Source: Gammaproteobacteria bacterium (GTDB taxonomy: Bacteria > Pseudomonadota > Gammaproteobacteria > J044). Taken from it: 5,474 nt of DNA. This document shows positions 1 to 5,271 of the stretch, piece by piece (the stretch's first letter is position 1; every line of letters starts with the position of its first letter). The translations under genes and the position numbers were made by a program. The notes below the pieces were generated by a model, which made no database searches, had not been told where the DNA came from, and worked only from the letters and a program-made list of their open reading frames with translations. The stretch is taken from NCBI GenBank assembly GCA_026995955.1, contig JALWNJ010000147.1, forward strand, positions 1 to 5,474. The letters run 5' to 3'.

Positions 1-419
1 ACTACGGCGAGGGTGCCCTGTTCTGCGGCGACACCCTGTTCGCCGGCGGTTGCGGCCGCGTGTTCGACGGCACCTTCGGGCAGCTCTGCGCCTCGCTCAT
101 GCGCATTCGCGACCTGCCGCCCGAAACGCTGGTCTATTGTGCCCACGAGTACACCGTGGACAACCTGGGCTTTGCCAAGTGGGTGGAGCCGGACAGCGCC
201 GCCCTCGCGCGCCGCGATGCCGAAGCCCTGGCACTGCAGGAGAAGGGCATCCCCACCGTGCCCTCCACCCTGGCGCTGGAGCGCGAGACCAATCCCTTCC
301 TGCGCTGGGACGCGCCGGCAGTGCGCGCCGCGGCCGAGCGCCATGCCGGTCATGCCCTGGACGACGACTGCGCGGTGTTCACCGAACTGCGTCGCTGGGA
401 GGACAGTGAATATGACTGA
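1..419 (+). CDS. gloB: Hydroxyacylglutathione hydrolase (glyoxalase II), 3' part only
   Basis: Glyoxalase II hydrolyses S-D-lactoylglutathione to D-lactate and glutathione, the second step of cytosolic methylglyoxal detoxification. The window opens inside the gene; the reading frame starts at base 3 and gives 138 residues before TGA at 417-419. Family members are about 250-260 aa, so roughly the first 115 residues, including the THxHxDH metal motif, lie outside. Visible here are LFCGDTLF, whose Asp (codon at 30-32) is the metal-bridging residue of this metallo-beta-lactamase fold, and YCAHEYT, whose His (144-146) is the last metal ligand. The C-terminal substrate-binding domain follows, with NLGFAKWVEPDS and the conserved ETNPFLRWD segment near the end. 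The stop codon overlaps the hisC start by 8 bases. The identification is firm; the missing start is due only to the window edge. Confidence 0.95.
   Translation, partial: YGEGALFCGDTLFAGGCGRVFDGTFGQLCASLMRIRDLPPETLVYCAHEYTVDNLGFAKWVEPDSAALARRDAEALALQEKGIPTVPSTLALERETNPFLRWDAPAVRAAAERHAGHALDDDCAVFTELRRWEDSEYD
398..402 (+). promoter_or_regulatory. Ribosome binding site of hisC
   Basis: GGAGG lies 9 bases before the ATG at 412 and inside the last codons of gloB. It fixes the hisC start at 412, although the open frame runs much further upstream across gloB. It also means that hisC translation begins where gloB ribosomes are finishing. Confidence 0.8.
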
Positions 420-1488
420 TCCTGCCGACCTCATTCGTCCCGAGATCCGTGCCCTGGCCGCCTATCCGGTGCCCGATGCCGAGGGCTTCATCAAGCTCGA
501 TGCCATGGAGAACCCCTGGCCCTGGCCGGAGGCGGGGCGCCAGGCCTGGCTGGAACGCCTGCGCCAGGCCGAACTCAACCGCTATCCGGAGCCGCGCCCG
601 CAACGGCTGATGCAGCGGCTGCGCGCCGTGATGGGCGTGCCCGACGGCATGGCCGTGCTGCTCGGCAATGGCTCCGACGAGCTGATCCAGATCCTAGCGC
701 TGGCGGTACTGGGGCAGGGCCGACCGCTGCTCTCGCCCGAGCCCGGCTTCGTCATGTACCGCATGATCGCCACCTTCTGCGGGCTGGAGCACATCGCCGT
801 GCCGCTGCGGCGCGATTTCTCGCTGGACCTGCCGGCCATGCTCGAGGCCATTGCCGAGCACCGGCCGGCGGTGGTGTTCCTGGCGCATCCCAACAACCCC
901 ACCGGCAATCTGTTCGACGAGGCCGACATGGAGCAGATCCTCGACGCCACGGACGGGCTGGTGGTGGTGGACGAGGCCTATCATGCCTTCAGCAGCCGCA
1001 GCTTCATGCCGCGGCTGGGGGAGTGGGACAACCTGCTGGTGATGCGCACGGTGTCCAAGATGGGCCTGGCCGGCATCCGGCTGGGGCTGCTGGCCGGCCC
1101 GGCGCAATGGATTGACGAGCTCGACAAGCTGCGCCTGCCCTACAACATCAATACCCTGACGCGCCTGACCGCCGAGTTTGCCCTCGAGCACCACGAGGTG
1201 CTGGACGAGCAGACCCGCCGCATCCGCGAGGAACGGGCGCGGCTGGCCGAGGCGCTTTCGGGGCTGGGGCTCGAGGTGTTTCCCTCCGAGGCCAACTTCC
1301 TGCTGGTGCGCACCGCGCCCGGTCGTGCCACGCCCCTGTTCGAGGGGCTGCGCGCGCGCCGAATCCTGATCAAGAATCTGCACGCGCCCGGCAGCCTGCT
1401 CGAGGACTGTCTGCGCATGACCGTCGGCACGCCGGAAGAGAATGCGGCACTGGTTGCCGCGCTCGGCGAACTGCTGGCGGAAGGCTGA
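412..1488 (+). CDS. hisC: Histidinol-phosphate aminotransferase
   Basis: A 358-aa fold-type I, PLP-dependent aminotransferase that makes L-histidinol phosphate from imidazole-acetol phosphate and glutamate in cytosolic histidine synthesis. The N-terminus (RPEIRALAAYPVPDAEG, then IKLDAMENPWPWP at about 27-39) is the form typical of proteobacterial HisC. The cofactor site is complete: LGNGSDE (84-90), HPNNPTGN (159-166), VVVDEAYHAF (184-193) and TVSKMGLAGIRLG (213-225), with Lys216 as the Schiff-base lysine. LRMTVGT (334-340) carries the Arg that should bind the substrate carboxylate. The length is normal for the family. The start is set by GGAGG 9 bases upstream and by the family N-terminus; the frame continues to base 13 but only as a shadow of gloB. 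No other his gene is visible, so this copy sits apart from a classical his operon, at least locally. Aromatic transamination as a side activity cannot be excluded from sequence. Confidence 0.93.
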   Translation: MTDPADLIRPEIRALAAYPVPDAEGFIKLDAMENPWPWPEAGRQAWLERLRQAELNRYPEPRPQRLMQRLRAVMGVPDGMAVLLGNGSDELIQILALAVLGQGRPLLSPEPGFVMYRMIATFCGLEHIAVPLRRDFSLDLPAMLEAIAEHRPAVVFLAHPNNPTGNLFDEADMEQILDATDGLVVVDEAYHAFSSRSFMPRLGEWDNLLVMRTVSKMGLAGIRLGLLAGPAQWIDELDKLRLPYNINTLTRLTAEFALEHHEVLDEQTRRIREERARLAEALSGLGLEVFPSEANFLLVRTAPGRATPLFEGLRARRILIKNLHAPGSLLEDCLRMTVGTPEENAALVAALGELLAEG

Positions 1489-1499
1489 ATGACGGTCAG

Positions 1500-1517
1500 G
1501 CGCCGCTCATGCGGCGC
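1500..1517. other. GC-rich stem-loop between convergent hisC and the PilZ-like gene
   Basis: GCGCCGC (1500-1506) pairs perfectly with GCGGCGC (1511-1517) around a 4-base loop TCAT. The loop holds most of the TGA stop codon of the - strand gene (1507-1509). The stem lies 11 bases after the hisC stop. Neither strand has a T run after it, so it is not a canonical intrinsic terminator. It may slow RNA polymerase or protect both 3' ends; that is inference. Confidence 0.4.
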
Positions 1518-1968
1518 TGTGGCGCAGATGCTCGGTGGGGGTGACGGGGCCGATGCGCGGGAAGTCCTGTGAGTGCTTCTCGATCCATTCGCGGGCAGCC
1601 TCGGCCTCGCTGAGCCTGCGGCCGAGGCGCGCCTGCTGCAGGCGGAAGTGCTCGATGTGGCAGACCTGCTCGGTCATGCGGGCAAGAAAGGCCTGCTGCT
1701 CGCTCTCGAACACCAGCCCGATGCTGCGTTCCTCCTGCTCCACCACCCACAGTACCCGTGCCCGGTAGCGTACCGGACGGTTGCGCAGGCCGGTGCGTAC
1801 CTCGACTTCCTGTCCCGGGACGACCTCGGCCTCGGTGTGGATGACGATGCCGCCCTGCAGGCGCTGGCCATCGAGATCGAGCGACGCGGGCAGGGATCCC
1901 TCGCCGGCTTCGATCGGCACGATCGAGGCCGGTACGTCTCGTGGATGTTCGATGAAGCCGTATTGCAT
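1507..1968 (-). CDS. PilZ-like domain protein, degenerate motif, 153 aa
   Basis: The protein starts MQYGFIEHPRDVPASI. Residues of about 4-98 look like a PilZ-type beta barrel: alternating strands, a GGIVIHTEAEVVPGQEVEVR stretch (39-58) resembling the GGL...L..G..V.L core, and RARVLWVVEQEERSIGLVF (69-87), a common closing strand pair. The c-di-GMP signature is not intact: no RxxxR is present, and the expected D/NxSxxG position reads DGQRLQGG (33-40). Ligand binding may therefore be lost. A charged helical tail follows (MTEQVCHIEHFR, then EAEAAREWIEKHSQDFP at about 121-137), as in a family of gammaproteobacterial PilZ proteins I recall. No signal peptide or membrane segment is present, so it is likely cytosolic. 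I chose the ATG at 1968 because GGGGA lies 8 bases upstream and MQYGFIEH looks like a family N-terminus; an in-frame ATG at 2001 would add 11 residues. The gene converges on hisC. Confidence 0.7.
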   Translation of the reverse strand: MQYGFIEHPRDVPASIVPIEAGEGSLPASLDLDGQRLQGGIVIHTEAEVVPGQEVEVRTGLRNRPVRYRARVLWVVEQEERSIGLVFESEQQAFLARMTEQVCHIEHFRLQQARLGRRLSEAEAAREWIEKHSQDFPRIGPVTPTEHLRHSAA

Positions 1969-1970
1969 CA

Positions 1971-2015
1971 CGCTTGTCCCCGTTGACGGTGTTCCGTCCA
2001 TGGGTCGCTTGTCCC
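1971..2015 (-). repeat. Short direct repeat before two alternative start codons
   Basis: The 10-mer GGGACAAGCG (read on the - strand) occurs at 2015-2006 and again at 1980-1971, 35 bases apart. Each copy sits directly before an in-frame ATG (2001 and 1968), so both possible starts of the PilZ-like gene have the same upstream sequence. The second copy has one extra G, giving GGGGA at 8 bases from its ATG, which is the better spacing. Confidence 0.45.
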
Positions 2016-2019
2016 GTGA

Positions 2020-2078
2020 CCGGCGTTCAGTGGCCGGAGAGCTGGACAGGATGCCTTCCGTGCTTGCTCTGCCTGTCC
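2020..2078 (-). other. Two inverted repeats in the putative leader of the PilZ-like gene
   Basis: GGACAGG (2044-2050) and CCTGTCC (2072-2078) are perfect 7-base arms around a 21-base loop. CCGGC (2020-2024) and GCCGG (2033-2037) form a second stem with an 8-base loop. Both would lie in the mRNA leader if transcription starts at the candidate promoter near 2134-2161. I do not recognise a known riboswitch class. Confidence 0.35.
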
Positions 2079-2096
2079 GGTCAGACCGATTTTTTT
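2078..2096 (+). terminator. Weak terminator-like element on the + strand
   Basis: CGGT (2078-2081), loop CAG, ACCG (2085-2088), then A and seven T's (2090-2096). The stem is only 4 bp, though the 7-bp stem at 2044-2078 lies just before it. It could stop read-through coming from hisC antisense to the PilZ-like gene, but it may equally be chance in an AT-rich stretch. Confidence 0.22.
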
Positions 2097-2133
2097 CGTT
2101 CGAGTTTCGCGAATGTCCCTGTCTTCATCGGGG

Positions 2134-2161
2134 ATTGTAGTCACGGTTTTTGCAAATACAA
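2134..2161 (-). promoter_or_regulatory. Candidate sigma-70 promoter for the PilZ-like gene
   Basis: Read on the - strand, TACAAT (2139-2134; 5 of 6 matches to TATAAT) is preceded after 16 bases by TTGTAT (2161-2156; 3 of 6 matches to TTGACA). Transcription would start near 2127, giving a leader of about 160 bases. The -35 is weak, so this is a tentative call resting mostly on the -10. Confidence 0.35.
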
Positions 2162-2223
2162 GGGGGTAAGCGGTTTTTTTAATGATTTTTCTCTCGATTT
2201 GCTGGTAACCAGATGTTCTTTGG

Positions 2224-3156
2224 TCATAATTTCTGTGCCATCCCCTCGGGCAGCACGAAGCCGCGGCTTCGTTCCTGGCCCTCGACGATTTCGGCCAGGC
2301 ACACCGGCTGGCGGAACAGGCGCGAATCGACCAACCGTTTCAGACCGGTTGCATCGAGAGGCTGCACCTGATCGTTGCAGCAAAGGGGTGCGAGCCAGTC
2401 GGAACGGTCCAGAACCACCCACTGTGCCCGGGGATCCATCCATTCGGCCAGCTCGTGACGCCCCACCCACCAGCCACGCAGGTGGTCCCCGGCCAGGCCC
2501 TCCGGCGCAGGTGCCTCGTCCCAGTGGCCGCGGTGATGGAACAGACGGCCGCGCATCAGCGCCCGGGCGCGGCATGCGGGCAGTCCCTGCCTCTGGAGCC
2601 AGGCACGGGTAGCCGGATGCTCGCAGAGCGCGAGCTGGCGCCGCAGGCGCTCGAGCCGGGCATCGAGACGATCCTCGGGATTGGGGCCGAGCCAGCGCGC
2701 GGGATCGGGGTCGCCGTCGCGCGGCCCGAGGTAGAACTTGACCGAGGTCTCGATGGCGAGCAGATCGTCCGCGCCCTCCAGCCGCAACAGCAGGTCGATC
2801 TCGCCAACGGTCGCGTTCCCGTCGCGGATCGGCTGGTTGCGGGCGAGCAGTTCGACCTCCGGATGCAGTTGCAGACCATGGGCCACCAGCCGCTCGAAGC
2901 TCTCGCCCAGCCGGGTGCTGCGGGCTGCGGCCAGGTCCTCGATCAGCGGCGTGGGATCCTCGTCGAGCGCGGCCAGCGCGGGCAGGATCTCGACCAGCAC
3001 CTGGCACAGCCAGTCCTCTTCGAGACAGGGCCAGCCGTGCCGTTCGCAGTCGATCAGATCACGGCTGAACAGCGACCACACCAGATCCCGCACCACCTTG
3101 TGCCGATACTGGGTCAGATCCTGATGGCAGCAGGGTCTGGCGAGGTTCAGGGTCAC
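2224..3156 (-). CDS. DUF1853 family protein, possible PD-(D/E)XK-fold, 310 aa
   Basis: I recognise this as DUF1853 from its conserved path: VRDLVWSLFSRDL (22-34), RLGESFERL (82-90), GEIDLLLRLEG (118-128), IETSVKFYLG (135-144), WLGPNPEDRLD (155-165) and ALMRGRLF (199-206). Known function: none established. The order of acidic residues, Glu85/Glu88, then Asp121 in GEIDLLLR, then Glu136 and Lys140, resembles a PD-(D/E)XK nuclease core, and I recall the family being grouped with that fold. The terminal motif is ExxxK rather than ExK, so catalysis is uncertain. No signal peptide or membrane segment is present, so it is likely cytosolic. The start is GTG at 3156, sharing the bases GTGA with the stop of the upstream gene; GGAGG lies about 13 bases upstream, rather far, which fits a start that depends on coupling. 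No other start occurs near. The family is well supported, the activity is not. Confidence 0.82.
   Translation of the reverse strand: MTLNLARPCCHQDLTQYRHKVVRDLVWSLFSRDLIDCERHGWPCLEEDWLCQVLVEILPALAALDEDPTPLIEDLAAARSTRLGESFERLVAHGLQLHPEVELLARNQPIRDGNATVGEIDLLLRLEGADDLLAIETSVKFYLGPRDGDPDPARWLGPNPEDRLDARLERLRRQLALCEHPATRAWLQRQGLPACRARALMRGRLFHHRGHWDEAPAPEGLAGDHLRGWWVGRHELAEWMDPRAQWVVLDRSDWLAPLCCNDQVQPLDATGLKRLVDSRLFRQPVCLAEIVEGQERSRGFVLPEGMAQKL
2255..2272. repeat. Perfect 18-bp palindrome inside the 3' end of the DUF1853 gene
   Basis: ACGAAGCCGCGGCTTCGT reads the same on both strands. It lies about 30 bases before the stop codon of the DUF1853 gene, encoding part of RSRGFVL. In RNA it could only fold with a strained loop at its centre; as DNA it has the symmetry of a dimer-binding site. 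No T run follows on either strand. Confidence 0.6.
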
Positions 3157-3545
3157 TGCTTGCGGAAGTCCTCCGGTTTGACGAACTGGACCTTGCTCTC
3201 CGGCGCGAACTCGCGGTCGAAGATCAGTTCGTAGCCCATGCGGCCATCGCCCATGTCCAGGATCTTGACCTGCTTCAGGTCGGGCAGGCGGTTGGCCAGC
3301 CAGGACAGGGTGGCAGCCGCCACCGGCTCGTTGTCGTCACGGATGGCCTCGGCCAGGGCCTGGGCGATGAACTGGGCCTTTTGCTGAAGGTCCGGGTGCG
3401 GCACCTGGATACCACCCAGCACGATGCCGCGATCCATGTCGGCATCCATGCGATCCAGATATTCCCGTTGGCGCTCCGGCAGCGGCTTGCTGCGGTCGTA
3501 CTCGAGCTGGGAGGCTCCATCGATGTGGGCAACGACCTTGCTCAT
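3153..3545 (-). CDS. Conserved hypothetical protein, 130 aa, first gene of the DUF1853 operon
   Basis: I cannot assign a function or a named family. The protein starts MSKVVAHIDGASQLEYD and is soluble and acidic in its first half. It contains a striking REYLDRMDADMDRGIVLGG segment (27-45), then a predicted amphipathic helical region (QQKAQFIAQALAEAIRDDNEP, about 54-74; AAATLSWLANRLPDLKQVK, about 76-94) and a short beta-like end (MGYELIFDREF, KVQFVKPEDF). No signal peptide, transmembrane helix or cysteine is visible. The ATG at 3545 has GGAG 8 bases upstream; a GTG at 3554 would overlap that site and is unlikely. Its TGA overlaps the GTG of the DUF1853 gene by 4 bases, so the two are probably co-translated and may work together or form a complex; that is inference. 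Confidence 0.8.
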   Translation of the reverse strand: MSKVVAHIDGASQLEYDRSKPLPERQREYLDRMDADMDRGIVLGGIQVPHPDLQQKAQFIAQALAEAIRDDNEPVAAATLSWLANRLPDLKQVKILDMGDGRMGYELIFDREFAPESKVQFVKPEDFRKQ

Positions 3546-3553
3546 GAAAAACA

Positions 3554-3557
3554 CTCC
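3554..3557 (-). promoter_or_regulatory. Ribosome binding site of the 130-aa hypothetical gene
   Basis: GGAG on the - strand (3557-3554) lies 8 bases before the ATG at 3545. It decides between that ATG and the in-frame GTG at 3554, which lies inside the site. Confidence 0.7.
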
Positions 3558-3559
3558 GA

Positions 3560-3588
3560 ATTGTAGGGGTAATGGGCGGTGATGACAA
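3560..3588 (-). promoter_or_regulatory. Sigma-70-type promoter close to the hypothetical/DUF1853 operon
   Basis: On the - strand TTGTCA (3588-3583; 5 of 6) and TACAAT (3565-3560; 5 of 6) are separated by exactly 17 bases. The predicted start would be near 3553, only about 8 bases before the ATG and past the GGAG site. A transcript from it would be almost leaderless. The match is the best promoter in the window. Confidence 0.55.
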
Positions 3589-3594
3589 GCGCGG

Positions 3595-3623
3595 ATTGTA
3601 GGCCCGCGTACCGGGACGGGGAA
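3595..3623 (-). promoter_or_regulatory. Second, upstream candidate promoter of the same operon
   Basis: Another TACAAT (3600-3595) lies 35 bases upstream of the first, with TTCCCC (3623-3618; 3 of 6 to TTGACA) at 17-base spacing. It would start transcription near 3588 and keep the GGAG site in the leader of about 43 bases. Its -35 is poor, so it would need an activator or be weak. Confidence 0.35.
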
Positions 3624-3656
3624 ATGGGGGCATCCATTGCAGGGTTGGGGGGCGTG

Positions 3657-3682
3657 AAAAAAAGCCGCCCTCGCGGGGCGGC
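3657..3682 (-). terminator. Intrinsic terminator of rhlB
   Basis: On the - strand GCCGCCC (3682-3676) and GGGCGGC (3670-3664) form a perfect 7-bp stem around a 5-base loop, followed at once by seven T's (3663-3657). This is a canonical Rho-independent terminator for transcripts coming from rhlB, whose stop is 141 bases upstream. It also insulates the hypothetical/DUF1853 operon from rhlB read-through. It has no T run on the + strand. Confidence 0.88.
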
Positions 3683-3823
3683 CAAAGTACGGGTATGCGG
3701 AGAATCAAGGTGAGTCTGGGTCCGGCCTTGCGCCGGGATGGGGTTCACACTCACCGAGTGTCATTCTAGGTGCGCGTCACGGCCGAGTCTGTGCACTCGT
3801 TCACATCCGCGACAAGACCCGGT
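3683..3823 (-). other. Potentially structured rhlB 3' untranslated region or small RNA
   Basis: This 141-base stretch between the rhlB stop and its terminator holds no credible gene. It has three complementary sets: GGTGAGT (3709-3715) with ACTCACC (3749-3755), enclosing CCGGC (3722-3726) with GCCGG (3732-3736); and ACACTC (3747-3752) with GAGTGT (3756-3761). The first and third share bases 3749-3755, so they exclude each other. A TAGAAT box (3768-3763 on the - strand) could serve as the -10 of an independent transcript of about 100 bases, but I see no matching -35. Confidence 0.4.
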
Positions 3824-5176
3824 TCAGCCACCGGCCTGCTTGCCGGAGGCGGCCCCCCGGCGTCGGCTGCCATTGCCGCGCCGCCGTCGCCGGCCCTCCT
3901 GTGCCCGGCCACGGCCCCGGTCGCCGCCCTTGCCGCCGGAGCGGCCCGACCGGCCGCCGGGACGCGGGCCGCGATGGTGTTCGATGCGGGCACGCGGTTT
4001 TGGCTCGACCAGCAGTTCGGGCGACACCCCCTCGTGCGGGATCTTCTGGCCGATGTAGACCTCGATGTCGGGCAGGTAGAAGGCGGTGTCCTCGCAGGCA
4101 AAGCTGAACGCCTGGCCGCTGGCCCCGGCGCGCGCGGTGCGGCCGATGCGGTGCACGTAGTCCTCGGCGTCCTGCGGCAGGTCGTAGTTGAACACATGGG
4201 TGACATCGGGGATGTGCAGGCCGCGGGCGGCGACATCGGTGGCGATGAGCACATCGAACTCGCCCTGCTCGAACTGGCCCAGCAGCCGCTGCCGCTTCTT
4301 CTGCGGCACGTCGCCGGAGAGGATCTCGGCACGGATGTCGTTGCCGCGCAGCCAGGCCAGTACCTCCTCGGCATTGCGCTTGGTATTGGTGAAGACGATG
4401 GCGCGCTTTGGCCGTTCGCGCCGCAGGAGGCCGATGAGCAGCGGAATCTTCTCGCTGTTGGAGGGGTAGTAGAGGGTTTGCTCCACCTTGTCGGCGGTGA
4501 CCCGTTCGGCCTCGATCTTGACCAGCTCCGGGTTGTTCATGTGCTCGTAGGCCAGCTCCAGCACGCGGTAGGAAAGCGTGGCCGAGAACAGCATGCTCTG
4601 GCGCCGCTCGGGTTTCGGCATGCGCCGGAACAGGAAGCGGATGTCCCTGATGAAGCCGAGGTCGAACATGCGGTCGGCCTCGTCGAGCACCGCCACCTCG
4701 ATGCCGCGCAGGTCCAGCGCCCCCTGCTTGTTGTAGTCGATCAGACGGCCGGGGGTGCCGATCAGCAGGTCGATGCGCTGGGCCAACTGCCGGCGCTGCT
4801 TGTCGTAGTCGACGCCGCCATAGACCAGGCCCAGGCGGAGGCCGGCATGCCGGCCCAGCGCCTCGGCATCGCGATGGATCTGCAGCGCCAGTTCGCGGGT
4901 GGGCGCGATGACCAGCGCGCGCGGCTGGTTGTCGCGCCGCTGCTCCGGCTCGGGTCGGGTCAGCAGCCGGGCAAAGGCGCTGATGAGAAAGGCGGCGGTC
5001 TTGCCGGTGCCGGTCTGGGCCTGGCCGGCGACATCGTGGCCGGCCAGCGCCAGCGGCAGCACGGCCGCCTGGATGGGGGTGCAATGGGTAAACCCCAGAT
5101 CGTCGAGCCCCTGCTGGATGGGCTCGGGCAGCGCGAATTCGCTGCAGCGCGTGTCGCTCAGATGCGTATCGCTCAT
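3824..5176 (-). CDS. rhlB: ATP-dependent RNA helicase RhlB (DEAD-box)
   Basis: RhlB unwinds structured RNA for the RNA degradosome (RNase E, PNPase) in the cytosol. All DEAD-box motifs are present in this 450-aa protein: Q motif ending TPIQ (33-36), Walker A AQTGTGKT (53-60), PTRELA (92-97), GG (120-121), TPGR (141-144), DEAD (165-168), SAT (198-200), VFTNTK (261-266), [14 protein letters not shown] (312-325) and [10 protein letters not shown] (342-351). RhlB-specific stretches include [32 protein letters not shown] and [16 protein letters not shown]. The N-terminus [16 protein letters not shown] parallels E. coli MSKTHLTEQKFSDFAL, which supports the ATG at 5176; its ribosome site is weak, and an in-frame GTG at 5188 has a somewhat better one. 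The tail from 394 is Arg/Gly-rich and makes the protein about 30 aa longer than the E. coli one (421 aa). Divergent trxA next door is the usual gammaproteobacterial arrangement. Confidence 0.95.
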   Translation of the reverse strand: MSDTHLSDTRCSEFALPEPIQQGLDDLGFTHCTPIQAAVLPLALAGHDVAGQAQTGTGKTAAFLISAFARLLTRPEPEQRRDNQPRALVIAPTRELALQIHRDAEALGRHAGLRLGLVYGGVDYDKQRRQLAQRIDLLIGTPGRLIDYNKQGALDLRGIEVAVLDEADRMFDLGFIRDIRFLFRRMPKPERRQSMLFSATLSYRVLELAYEHMNNPELVKIEAERVTADKVEQTLYYPSNSEKIPLLIGLLRRERPKRAIVFTNTKRNAEEVLAWLRGNDIRAEILSGDVPQKKRQRLLGQFEQGEFDVLIATDVAARGLHIPDVTHVFNYDLPQDAEDYVHRIGRTARAGASGQAFSFACEDTAFYLPDIEVYIGQKIPHEGVSPELLVEPKPRARIEHHRGPRPGGRSGRSGGKGGDRGRGRAQEGRRRRRGNGSRRRGAASGKQAGG

Positions 5177-5224
5177 GGGATGCTTCACTTTTCCGGTTTT
5201 CCTCAACGGGCGCCATGTTAGCAA

Positions 5225-5248
5225 ATTACACGCCATGGTCCGGGACCA
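5225..5248 (-). promoter_or_regulatory. Candidate rhlB -10 box with adjoining dyad
   Basis: On the - strand TGTAAT (5230-5225; 5 of 6 to TATAAT) stands in a small AT-rich island and would give a leader of about 42 bases. No good -35 is seen. Just upstream the perfect dyad TGGTCC-G-GGACCA (5236-5248) fills the spacer where an operator could act. This is tentative. Confidence 0.3.
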
Positions 5249-5271
5249 GGATGTCCCGCTGTCCATCAGGG

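Larger units (their letters stand above)
1969..2223. other. AT-rich intergenic region with T tracts, upstream of the PilZ-like gene
   Basis: These 255 bases separate the PilZ-like gene from the end of the DUF1853 gene, both on the - strand. The part at about 2085-2225 is clearly poorer in GC than its surroundings. It carries T runs at 2090-2096, 2147-2151, 2174-2180 and 2186-2190, and the dyad CTGGTAACCAG at 2202-2212. No convincing gene was found; an 18-codon frame at 2113-2169 lacks a ribosome site. The region probably holds the promoter and a long leader of the PilZ-like gene. No intrinsic terminator for the DUF1853 operon was found here. Confidence 0.6.

Noticed and set aside
13..411. N-terminal extension of hisC to base 13
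   Set aside because: This part overlaps gloB in another frame and is Ser/Pro/Arg-rich nonsense. The HisC homology and the ribosome site both begin at about 412.
2113..2169. An 18-codon + strand frame that could be a leader peptide
   Set aside because: It has no Shine-Dalgarno sequence, no downstream + strand gene and no distinctive codon run.
1974..2612. Open frame of 212 codons on the + strand across the intergenic region
   Set aside because: It runs through the promoter region and antisense to DUF1853, has no ribosome site and shows no recognisable protein features.
2141..3007. Open frame of 288 codons on the - strand within the DUF1853 gene
   Set aside because: It is a frame-shifted shadow of the DUF1853 gene, rich in Arg/Gly/Pro/Ala, with no motif. 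The DUF1853 frame carries the conserved family segments.
3542..3754. A 70-codon - strand frame upstream of the 130-aa hypothetical gene
   Set aside because: It reads through the strong intrinsic terminator and the operon promoter, and it resembles no protein.
3709..3755. tRNA-like 7-bp stem GGTGAGT/ACTCACC with GGTTC nearby
   Set aside because: It spans only 47 bases and lacks D, anticodon and T arms and a cloverleaf, so it is not a tRNA gene.
4840..4855. Perfect 16-bp palindrome GGCCGGCATGCCGGCC inside rhlB
   Set aside because: It encodes the ordinary stretch GRHAG of RhlB in GC-rich codons and sits mid-gene; chance in high-GC coding DNA is the simplest reading.
3770..5221. Open frame of 483 codons on the + strand opposite rhlB
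   Set aside because: It is fully antisense to an unmistakable RhlB, has low-complexity composition caused by high GC, and has no ribosome site or recognisable domain.
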